Shown: positions 36,188-43,612 of the stretch, piece after piece
Numbering within the stretch: the first letter of the stretch is position 1
Layout of the letters: every line of letters begins with the position of its first letter
NCBI RefSeq assembly: GCF_902859805.1
Contig: NZ_CADIKC010000001.1
Span: 1,364,001-1,428,000, forward strand
Direction: 5' to 3'
Length of the DNA: 64,000 nucleotides
Source of the DNA: Paraburkholderia sediminicola
Lineage (GTDB): Bacteria > Pseudomonadota > Gammaproteobacteria > Burkholderiales > Burkholderiaceae
Position numbers and translations under genes: made by a program
Notes under the pieces: generated by a model
Seen by the model: only the letters and a program-made list of their open reading frames with translations
Databases searched by the model: none
Told to the model about the DNA's origin: nothing

Positions 36188-38179
36188 TTAAGGGGCGATG
36201 GACTCCAATCGGGCAAGCAGGTTTTCAATGCGCAGCAACTCCCCCAGCGACCACGCCTGAAACGGCGTGCCGGCGGGCGTGTGCGGCGCGTCACCGTCGG
36301 CGATTTCGGAGAGATGGTTAAGGCCGGCGTGATCGAGATGCGCGTACAGCGGGTCGAGAAAGTGCGCTTTGGCTTGCGCACGGGCATCCGGCTCGGCGCC
36401 GTGAACCCGCAGCCATGCTTCGACGAATGGGCCTAACAACCATGGCCAAACCGTCCCTTGATGATAGGCACCATCGCGCTCCAGCGGCGTGCCGCCGTAG
36501 TGCCCGCGGTAGGCGGGATCGGACGGGGCGAGCGTTCTGAGGCCAAGCGGCGTGAGCAGGTGCGTTTCGACCTGATCGACCACTGCGCGCGCCGCCGCGC
36601 CTTCGAGTAACGGAAACGGCAGGCCGCCTGCCGCGAAGATCTGATTCGGGCGGATCGAGCGGTCAACGGCGCCTTTCACGAAATCCACGTCGACGTTGTC
36701 GACGAGCGCTTGCGTCGACGGATCGGTAAAACGTTCATGAAACGCTTGCAACGCTCGGTCACCAGGTTGCTGCCATTGCGGATTCCACGTTGCTGCAATG
36801 CGCAATGCGTTGATCCAGAGCGCCTGCACTTCCACAGGTTTGCCGATGCGCGGCGTGACCACCCAGTCGCCGACCTTTGCGTCCATCCACGTGAGTTGGA
36901 CACCGGGGACGCCGGCGCTCAGGAGGCCGTCTTCGGTAGAGGCTTTGATGTTGAAGCGCGTGCCTTTCGTGTAACCCGTGAGGATAGTTTCGACTGCCTG
37001 CTGCAGACGCGTTCGGGTGCCGGCTGTTGCGTGGTTCGTCGCCAGATAGTCGTGGACGGCGATGACAAACCACAACGATGCATCGACGGAGTTGTATTCC
37101 GGCGTGTCGCCGTAATCGGGAAAACGATTCGGCAGCATGCCTTCGGACAAGGTGCCCGACCATTCGAGCAGGATCGCTTCCGCTTCGTCGAGGCGGCCCG
37201 TTGCGATCAGCAAGCCGCGCATGGCGATGAACGTGTCGCGGCCCCAATCGGTGAACCATGGAAAGCCGGCGAGGATCGTGCGGCCTTCGTTACGCGCTAC
37301 GAGGTAGGCATCGGCGGAACGTTGCAGGCGTGAGCCGAGTGCGCTGCGGCGCTGCTGTTCGATGTACGCGAGTTCGGTTGCGTGAGCGGCGGCTGGTTTG
37401 GTGCTTGCCGGCACCGCCGCCGGGGACGCGATCGATGCGCTCGACGCGCTGAGGATCATCACCGCTTCGCCATCCGCGAGATTGAAGCTGAACACACCTG
37501 GCGTGGCGAGGTCTTCGCTGAAGTCGAGGCCACGCTCGCGCTCGCGAACGTAGCAGAAGTTTCGGTACCAGTCGGGAGCGTGCGTGTAGACGCCATTGGT
37601 CGCCGCGTTGATGACCGGCAGGTCGCCATAAGGTTGCCAATTCACGCACGCCTGATCGCTGCTTGTCTGCGCGTTGAAATTGAACGCGGCGTTTTCGTGG
37701 TGCAGTGCATGGTAGTCGCGCCCGGAGAGCAAAGGCCTGACTTTCAGGTTGAACGCGCCCGTGCCGGAAGCTGCCACTACGCCGTCCAGCCGCCACCGCA
37801 AAACCGTTTCGCGCGTCGCCTTGCTGACGAACACGTCCGCTATCAGCGTTACGTGCGAATCGAGTTGCAAACGCCACGTCGGCCACGGGTCGGTGTCGAA
37901 CGCGAGAAGACTCGCTGTCAGGTCGGGATAGATCACGTCCGGCATATACCGCTGCATGCTCAGCGAATAACGCTGGCCGTTCGCTTCGAGCCATGCTTCC
38001 ACGCCGTTCACGAGCACCACGCGCCCACCAGGCGCGCGCGTGGCTGTGAGCAGCAAGGCCTGATAGCGGCGCGTGCGCAGCGTACCGACGGTTCCCGAAG
38101 CGAAGCCGCCGAAGCCGTCAGCCTCGAGCCATTCGTCTTCGAGACGCGTGATGTCGAAAGGTCTTTCGATGCGTGTCAT
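36188..38179 (-). CDS. Amylo-alpha-1,6-glucosidase (glycogen-debranching-type)
   Basis: A 663-residue protein. The N-terminal domain (about 10-230) is the GDE_N-type beta-sandwich, with ADGFGGFASGTVGTLRTRRY; the C-terminal (alpha/alpha)6-barrel (about 285-660) contains GFPWFTDWGRDTFIAMRGLL and NRFPDYGDTPEYNSVDASLW, and YHQGTVWPWLLGPFVEAWLR. Together these are the archaeal/bacterial debranching-enzyme type (GH133-like) that hydrolyses alpha-1,6 branch stubs to glucose. Start ATG at 38179 matches the family; a TTG nine codons earlier is less likely. First gene of the glucan-to-glucose-6-phosphate operon. Confidence 0.92.
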   Translation of the reverse strand: MTRIERPFDITRLEDEWLEADGFGGFASGTVGTLRTRRYQALLLTATRAPGGRVVLVNGVEAWLEANGQRYSLSMQRYMPDVIYPDLTASLLAFDTDPWPTWRLQLDSHVTLIADVFVSKATRETVLRWRLDGVVAASGTGAFNLKVRPLLSGRDYHALHHENAAFNFNAQTSSDQACVNWQPYGDLPVINAATNGVYTHAPDWYRNFCYVRERERGLDFSEDLATPGVFSFNLADGEAVMILSASSASIASPAAVPASTKPAAAHATELAYIEQQRRSALGSRLQRSADAYLVARNEGRTILAGFPWFTDWGRDTFIAMRGLLIATGRLDEAEAILLEWSGTLSEGMLPNRFPDYGDTPEYNSVDASLWFVIAVHDYLATNHATAGTRTRLQQAVETILTGYTKGTRFNIKASTEDGLLSAGVPGVQLTWMDAKVGDWVVTPRIGKPVEVQALWINALRIAATWNPQWQQPGDRALQAFHERFTDPSTQALVDNVDVDFVKGAVDRSIRPNQIFAAGGLPFPLLEGAAARAVVDQVETHLLTPLGLRTLAPSDPAYRGHYGGTPLERDGAYHQGTVWPWLLGPFVEAWLRVHGAEPDARAQAKAHFLDPLYAHLDHAGLNHLSEIADGDAPHTPAGTPFQAWSLGELLRIENLLARLESIAP

Positions 38180-38357
38180 GGACTTGCCAAAGTATGTGAA
38201 GCGCAAATCGTTCGGTGTGCCAGGGCTTCAGCCGTATGGCGCCAACGTGACCATTCTCCTGCTTACTGCTTTCCAACTCCTTTCGAATAGCCGACATCGC
38301 AACGTAAGTCTATCCACTCGCAAACGTTTCACAATTATTTCTCGAAAGGAATGGAGA

Positions 38358-38390
38358 CTGCATCCGCCGCCACACACTGGATGGATGCAG
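38358..38390 (+). promoter_or_regulatory. Hairpin covering the SD-like region of the small lipoprotein gene
   Basis: CTGCATCC (38358-38365) pairs perfectly with GGATGCAG (38383-38390), 17-base loop, two bases before the ATG at 38393. The GGAT of the 3' arm is the only Shine-Dalgarno-like sequence, so pairing would mask it. Confidence 0.4.
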
Positions 38391-38392
38391 AC

Positions 38393-38707
38393 ATGAGAAC
38401 AGATACCCGCCTCGTCAGCGCCATGTTCGTTGCATTTGCAACTTTGGCGCTGAGCGGTTGTGGCGCCGATGACTCCGGCTCGGCCTCAACGTCTTCATCG
38501 CCAACCGCCGAGAACAATGCTGTCGCGCAAAGCGCCACGGCAGCCCCCGCAGCAGGAATGCTCAACGCATCAGCGCCACTCGCCGCCGACCCTGCCGCTG
38601 CGTCCGACCCGATCACACAAAACATGCAAGCGACGCTCGCTGCCGACAGCCAGCAAGTCACGCCCGTGATGCATTACGCACCGGGCGACAACGCCAACAG
38701 CAACTGA
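38393..38707 (+). CDS. Small lipoprotein
   Basis: A 104-residue lipoprotein: MRTDTRLVSAMFVAFATLAL then SGC with the lipid-carrying Cys at 23, followed by a Ser/Ala-rich, probably disordered region (SGSASTSSSPTAENN...). No domain is recognised. It is 63 bases upstream of the phospholipase C gene on the same strand, so co-transcription is possible. Start codon choice is uncertain: an in-frame ATG four codons earlier (38381) is part of the hairpin. Confidence 0.65.
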   Translation: MRTDTRLVSAMFVAFATLALSGCGADDSGSASTSSSPTAENNAVAQSATAAPAAGMLNASAPLAADPAAASDPITQNMQATLAADSQQVTPVMHYAPGDNANSN

Positions 38708-38770
38708 TCCGACTCCACCGGCGCGCGCGAGGCGCGCTATTCTTTCTCCACCCGCAGAAGGTGATATTCG

Positions 38771-40927
38771 ATGACATCAAATAGCCGTCGCCGTTTCCTG
38801 CAGACCGTGGCTTCATCCGCCGGCGCTGCCGCCGCGCTGACCGCGCTGCCCGAGTCCATTCGCAATGCGCTTGCTGTACCGGCGTTTTCGCGCACCGGCA
38901 CGATCCGCGATGTCGAGCACATCGTCGTGTTCATGCAGGAGAACCGTTCCTTCGACCACTACTTCGGCCATATGCGCGGCGTGCGTGGATACAACGACCG
39001 TTTCCCGATTCCGCTGCCGGGTGGCAAGCAACCCGTGTGGTATCAACCGTCGAAGGAAAACGCCGCGCAACCGGTGCTGCCGTTCCACCTGAACACGGCG
39101 ACGACCAGCGCGCAATGTATCGGCGACCTCGACCACTCGTGGTACCCGACGCACTACGCGATGAACAATGGCGCGTACAACCAGTGGCCCCAGTACAAGA
39201 CGGACATGACGATGGGCTACTACCTGCGTAGCGACATTCCGTTCCACTATGCACTGGCCGATGCGTTCACCGTGTGCGATGCGTATTTCTGCTCGCTGCC
39301 GGGACCGACGCACCCGAACCGGTCATACCTGATGACCGGCATGGTCGATCCGACCGGCACCATGGGCGGCCCGCTGCTCGACAACAACGATTTCGTCGAC
39401 AACGACGGTCCGCCGGCCTATCAGCTGCTCTCGTGGACCACGTATCCGGAACGCCTGCAAGCCGCGGGAATTACGTGGCAGGTGTACCAGCAGGGTCTGA
39501 CCGGCGCCGATCCGTTGAATGGCAACTACGGCACCAACGTGCTGCAGAATTTCGCGAATTTCATCAACGCCCAGCCGGGCAGCGCCCTGTATGAACGCGC
39601 GCAGACCGTGCGCACGATTGCGGACCTGAAGAACGACGTGCTCGCGGGTAATCTGCCGCAGGTGTCGTGGTTGTGCCCGCCGGCCGCGTACTCCGAGCAC
39701 CCGAGCTACACGCCCGCATATGGCGCGGAATACACCTCGCAGATTCTCGATGCGCTGACGTCGAATCCCGAAGTGTGGAGCAAGACCGTGCTGTTCATCA
39801 TGTACGACGAGAACGACGGCTTCTTCGATCACCTCGTGCCGCCACAACCGGCAACGACGCCCGCCCAGGGACAGTCGACGGTCAGCACCGACGGCGAAAT
39901 TCACAACGTAGTGAATCCCGGGCGTGGTGGCAGCTACACCGCGGACGGCCTGCCGTATGGCCTCGGCCCGCGCGTACCCATGACGATCGTGTCGCCGTGG
40001 AGCAAGGGCGGTTTTGTGTGCTCGCAAGTGTTCGATCACACCTCGGTGATTCGCTTTATCGAAACGCGCTTTGGCGTTTATGAGCCGAACATCACCGCAT
40101 GGCGCCGCGCCGTGTGCGGCGACCTGACCACGGCGTTCGACTTCCGCACGCCGGACGCCTCCGTCCCTGCGCTCCCGGACACGAGCAATTACCAGCAGGT
40201 CGCCAACGAGTGCTCGTCGCAGCCGAAACCCACGGTGCCTACCACGCCAGTGGCATTCGACCCGCAGGAAAGCGGTATCCGTTTCGCTCGTGCCTTGCCG
40301 TACGAGTTGCACGTGAACGGTCACGCTGACGTGAAGAAGAACACGTTTGAAATCGCGTTTGCCAATAGCGGCAATCAAGGCGCGCATTTCTACGTGTACT
40401 CGACGAATCGCACGGATGGTCCGTGGCGTTATACCGTCGAAGCCGGCAAGTCGCTCAACGAGACCTTCGATCTGACGACGACGAGCGGCGTGTACGCATT
40501 CGAAGTGTTCGGGCCGAATGGCTTCGTGCGTAAGTTTGCGGGTAATACGCAAGCGGCGACGGCGCAGCCTGCGCAGGCAGCCTTCGGCGGACATGGCAAC
40601 AACAAACCTGCACAGCCGGAAATCAAGGTGCAATACGACGTTGCGAACGGCAATGTGTTTATCAAGTTCAGCAACAAGGGCGGCGGTATTGCCCGCCTGA
40701 CGGTGACGGACAACGCGTATGGCGCACGCACGCGCCCGGTGCTGGTGCCGGCAGGGGCACACATCGAAGAGGCCTGGGTGCTGGCGTCGAGCCACCACTG
40801 GTACGACTTGACGGTGACGAGTAACGACGACGCCAGCTTCTCGGTTCGTCTGGCTGGGCACGTTGAGAATGGCCGGCCGAGCATTAGTGATCCGGCAGCT
40901 GTGGCGCCGGTGTTGGTGGTGAATTAA
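38771..40927 (+). CDS. plcN: Phosphocholine-specific phospholipase C, Tat-exported
   Basis: A 718-residue protein with a twin-arginine signal (SRRRFLQ at 5-11). The phosphoesterase core has VFMQENRSFDHYFGHMRGVR near residues 53-72, YLMTGMVDPTG, and MYDENDGFFDHLVPP near 340-354. Two C-terminal DUF756 domains (from about 500 and 615) are the usual tail of the PLC family. It cleaves phosphatidylcholine and sphingomyelin head groups outside the cell; which of the haemolytic or non-haemolytic type cannot be told with certainty. A Tat secretion route and an intrinsic terminator after the stop are clear. Confidence 0.93.
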   Translation: MTSNSRRRFLQTVASSAGAAAALTALPESIRNALAVPAFSRTGTIRDVEHIVVFMQENRSFDHYFGHMRGVRGYNDRFPIPLPGGKQPVWYQPSKENAAQPVLPFHLNTATTSAQCIGDLDHSWYPTHYAMNNGAYNQWPQYKTDMTMGYYLRSDIPFHYALADAFTVCDAYFCSLPGPTHPNRSYLMTGMVDPTGTMGGPLLDNNDFVDNDGPPAYQLLSWTTYPERLQAAGITWQVYQQGLTGADPLNGNYGTNVLQNFANFINAQPGSALYERAQTVRTIADLKNDVLAGNLPQVSWLCPPAAYSEHPSYTPAYGAEYTSQILDALTSNPEVWSKTVLFIMYDENDGFFDHLVPPQPATTPAQGQSTVSTDGEIHNVVNPGRGGSYTADGLPYGLGPRVPMTIVSPWSKGGFVCSQVFDHTSVIRFIETRFGVYEPNITAWRRAVCGDLTTAFDFRTPDASVPALPDTSNYQQVANECSSQPKPTVPTTPVAFDPQESGIRFARALPYELHVNGHADVKKNTFEIAFANSGNQGAHFYVYSTNRTDGPWRYTVEAGKSLNETFDLTTTSGVYAFEVFGPNGFVRKFAGNTQAATAQPAQAAFGGHGNNKPAQPEIKVQYDVANGNVFIKFSNKGGGIARLTVTDNAYGARTRPVLVPAGAHIEEAWVLASSHHWYDLTVTSNDDASFSVRLAGHVENGRPSISDPAAVAPVLVVN

Positions 40928-40954
40928 GCGCGCGCATTTCGCGTGAGCTTCCGA

Positions 40955-40980
40955 AGCCCGCCCATCGGCGGGCTTTTTTT
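40955..40980 (+). terminator. Intrinsic terminator of the phospholipase C gene
   Basis: AGCCCGCC/GGCGGGCT stem (40955-40962 with 40967-40974, loop CATC) followed by six or more T, 28 bases after the stop codon. Confidence 0.93.
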
Positions 40981-41092
40981 CGTCCGTAGCGTGTGACGCT
41001 TCAGATCTTCTCAACCGCGTGATTTGCCGGCACGTCGCGCCCCGCAGCGCTTCGCGCCTCGTTTGGCGACAGAATCGCGTCGAGCCGTGTAT

Positions 41093-41111
41093 GATAACGA
41101 TTCTCATTAAC
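41093..41111 (+). promoter_or_regulatory. Fur box upstream of the small membrane-protein/PepSY operon
   Basis: GATAACGATTCTCATTAAC matches the 19-base Fur consensus GATAATGATAATCATTATC at 15 positions. It lies about 33 bases upstream of the first gene's ATG (41144), the normal place to block RNA polymerase. Confidence 0.88.
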
Positions 41112-41143
41112 AAACACGGACCAGGCACGCCGTCTTGCTACAT

Positions 41144-41422
41144 ATGGGGAACGTTTTCATTGTCGCGCCGGCGTTTGCCGGCGCTTTGCTGTTCTATTTC
41201 AGTGTCCCAGGCCAGCGCTGGCTACACAGACCTTGGCCCGCGCGACCAGCCCGCGTGGCCGCGGCCGTATGCGTCGCGTTTTCGCTCGCTTGCGCAGGGG
41301 CGGCGTTGCATCCGGCTACCTCGCTGGCCGTCGTCGTCACGACACTCATGGCGAGCCTGACCGCGCTGCCTTTTGTCGGTGTGCTTATCGAACGGTCCCG
41401 CGCGCAGCGCGCTGCGTCATGA
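41144..41422 (+). CDS. Small membrane protein of the iron-uptake operon (DUF3325-like)
   Basis: A 92-residue protein with three hydrophobic helices (about 5-22, 40-58, 62-82) and the segment FSVPGQRWLHRPWPARPARV typical of the DUF3325 proteins found next to siderophore receptors. I am fairly but not fully sure of the family. Directly preceded by a Fur box. Its stop overlaps the start of the next gene in an ATGA, so translation is coupled. The likely role is in inner-membrane iron assimilation with the PepSY protein. Confidence 0.6.
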   Translation: MGNVFIVAPAFAGALLFYFSVPGQRWLHRPWPARPARVAAAVCVAFSLACAGAALHPATSLAVVVTTLMASLTALPFVGVLIERSRAQRAAS

Positions 41423-41733
41423 CGCGTGTTTCGGCACGCCCACGCGCGAGCGCTTCCATCGAGCGCGGCTTGCTGCTGAAATTCGTCGCCGGAGTGATCG
41501 GCGGTTTCGGTTTGGCGATAGCGGCAAGTGCGTTGTTCGCGCGACTGTCGCCGGGTGGCCTGGCAGCCGCGAGCAAATTTCATGTCGCAATGTGGCTCGT
41601 GCCGCCTGTGTGGATCGCAGTCGCTTCGGCATCGTTTTTTTTTCGCAGCAGTGCGCGCGCTTTTGCCGGCCTGGCGCTAGCCAACGTGGCCGCTTTCGCG
41701 CTGGTGCTGCTCTGTCAGCGCATGCCGTTCTGA
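41419..41733 (+). CDS. Small membrane protein of the iron-uptake operon (iron-transporter-like)
   Basis: A 104-residue protein with three hydrophobic helices (about 22-42, 53-70, 80-98) after a basic N-terminus (MTRVSARPRASASIERG). Its position in a Fur-controlled triplet with a DUF3325-like protein and a PepSY protein is the standard arrangement seen in many proteobacteria. No catalytic residue is evident. It starts in an ATGA overlap with the preceding gene. Role unknown; the gene context argues for ferric-siderophore handling. Confidence 0.6.
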   Translation: MTRVSARPRASASIERGLLLKFVAGVIGGFGLAIAASALFARLSPGGLAAASKFHVAMWLVPPVWIAVASASFFFRSSARAFAGLALANVAAFALVLLCQRMPF

Positions 41734-41793
41734 TCGCGCGCGACAGCCGTTAATTCCACGAGCGGTCCGCCGCTTGTTTCATTTGTGTCCAGC

Positions 41794-43428
41794 ATGCGCA
41801 GCGATATCCTTCGCGTCTATAAGACCGTTCATACGTGGACCGGCATCGTCGCCGGCCTGCTGCTTTTCATCGCCTTTTACGCGGGCGCGGTCACGATGTT
41901 CAAGGACTCGCTGTCCGAATGGACCACGCCGCCCACGGTGAAGGCGATGCCGTCGGTGCTGATCGAGCGCACGCTCAGCGCCAATCCGGCCGCGCGCAAG
42001 GTCTTCAGCCTCGCGCTGGTCGACGAGGGCCGCGTGCGTCTCTCGTGGCAAGCCGCACCGGGCCAACGCTGGCATGCGTGGCTCGACGATCAGGGCCAGT
42101 TGCGCGCGGCCCAAAGCCAGCCGTCGGACGCCGCGCGCCTCATCGACGCGCTCCACATGACGGGCGGCGTGCCGGGCACCTATGACGTCGGTGTCGCCGT
42201 GATGGGCATGGTGTCGTTGCTTTACGGGCTCGCGCTGGTGTCCGGCGTGATCGTGTTGCTGCCGACGCTGGTGAAAGATCTGTTCGCGTTGCGCATCGGC
42301 AAGAATCTGAAGCGGATGTGGCTGGATGCACACAACGTGGTCGGCATTCTGAGCCTGCCGTTTCATCTGATGATGGCGTTGTCGGTGGTTGCGTTCGGTT
42401 TGGGCGATTACATCTTCGACGTGCAGGACAAGCTGATCTACGACGGCGGCCTCAAGCCGATGATGACCGCGCAGAATCCGTTCTTCGCGAAGGCACCCGG
42501 CTCGGGCAAAGGCGCCGCGCCGGCGCCCACGATGCTGCCGCCGGCCGAATTGCTGGCGAAAGTTCGTGCGCGCGCACCGCATTTCGTGCCCACCGCACTG
42601 CGTTACCGTAGCGCGGGCAAAGCTGGCGCCACGGTGTTTGTCGCCGGCGACGACGAACGCTATCTCGCACGCGACGGCGGCTTCGCGCTCATGAACCCGG
42701 TCGACGGCGCGTTCCTCAATACTCAGTTTCTGCCGGACGGCGGCAACGGCAGTAAATGGTCCGCGTCGACAAGCGCGTTCTATGCGCTGCATTTCGGCAG
42801 CTACGGCGGCGCGCCAGTGCGATGGGGCTACTTCGTGCTGGGTCTGGCGGGCGCGTTCCTGTTCTACTCAGGCAACCTGCTGTGGATCGAAAGCCGGCGC
42901 AAGGCGATGCGGCGCGACGGCGCGCCGGTCACGCAGCGCCGTTCGACCTTCGTGATGGCGTCCTTGACCGTCGGCGTCACGCTCGGCTGCATCTGCGGCA
43001 TTTCGCTGACGCTCGCGGCGGGCAAGCTGCTGGCCGGACGCGTCGGCGATCTGCACACGTGGCATATCGCGATCTATTACACCGTGTTCGTCGCCTCGAT
43101 TGCATGGGCGATGCTGCGCGGCGCCGCTCGCGCTTCGGTGGAATTGCTAGCGCTCGCGACGTGCGCCACCGCTGCGATTCCGCTGGCGAGCCTGATCGGA
43201 TGGTTCGCGCCGTCGAGCGGCTTATGGTTCTCGGCCGATGCCGGGCCGCTGGGTGTCGATATCGGCGCAGCGCTCGGGGCGCTGTGCTTCGCGTGGATGT
43301 GGCGCAAGACGCGTCAGCGAATCGCGTCGGATCGTACCGATAGCGTGTGGTCGCTGCAGGCTGGGCATGCGCCCAAGGAAATCGGCGGCGTTACATCGGA
43401 TACGGCGGAGGCGCAGCAGGGGCGCTAG
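41794..43428 (+). CDS. PepSY-associated TM helix protein, large type
   Basis: A 544-residue inner-membrane protein. The N-terminal helix YKTVHTWTGIVAGLLLFIAF with the conserved His is followed by a periplasmic PepSY-containing part, an internal helix pair around LLYGLALVSGVIVLLPTLVK, another around FHLMMALSVVAFGLGDYIFD, and C-terminal helices to about 500. Family members such as PiuB/FoxB-like proteins reduce iron from imported siderophores at the inner membrane. A GTG three codons upstream (41785) is the alternative start. Third gene in the Fur-box operon; convergent with a second TonB receptor gene. Confidence 0.88.
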   Translation: MRSDILRVYKTVHTWTGIVAGLLLFIAFYAGAVTMFKDSLSEWTTPPTVKAMPSVLIERTLSANPAARKVFSLALVDEGRVRLSWQAAPGQRWHAWLDDQGQLRAAQSQPSDAARLIDALHMTGGVPGTYDVGVAVMGMVSLLYGLALVSGVIVLLPTLVKDLFALRIGKNLKRMWLDAHNVVGILSLPFHLMMALSVVAFGLGDYIFDVQDKLIYDGGLKPMMTAQNPFFAKAPGSGKGAAPAPTMLPPAELLAKVRARAPHFVPTALRYRSAGKAGATVFVAGDDERYLARDGGFALMNPVDGAFLNTQFLPDGGNGSKWSASTSAFYALHFGSYGGAPVRWGYFVLGLAGAFLFYSGNLLWIESRRKAMRRDGAPVTQRRSTFVMASLTVGVTLGCICGISLTLAAGKLLAGRVGDLHTWHIAIYYTVFVASIAWAMLRGAARASVELLALATCATAAIPLASLIGWFAPSSGLWFSADAGPLGVDIGAALGALCFAWMWRKTRQRIASDRTDSVWSLQAGHAPKEIGGVTSDTAEAQQGR

Positions 43429-43522
43429 CGCCTGATTGTCTGGTTTGCCGACCTACGGGCGATGAGATTAACGCTGCGGGCCGACCCGGCAGACTCACGG
43501 GAGCTGCCGCTCTTCAAACAAG

Positions 43523-43560
43523 AACGCCGCCGGTTGACTCAACCGGCGGCGTTTCTCTTT
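43523..43560. terminator. Bidirectional intrinsic terminator between the PepSY and TonB receptor genes
   Basis: AACGCCGCCGGTT (43523-43535) pairs perfectly with AACCGGCGGCGTT (43541-43553), 5-base loop, followed by a T-rich tail (TCTCTTTTT) on the plus strand and preceded by A-rich sequence. It separates the convergent PepSY and receptor genes. Confidence 0.9.
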
Positions 43561-43612
43561 TTCCGGCAAGGGTGGCTCCAACAGCGAGCCACGCCGGAGC
43601 CATCTCAAACGA

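Noticed and set aside
39323..41128. 601-residue frame antisense to phospholipase C
   Set aside because: No domain; runs through the phospholipase terminator region; shadow of a conserved gene.
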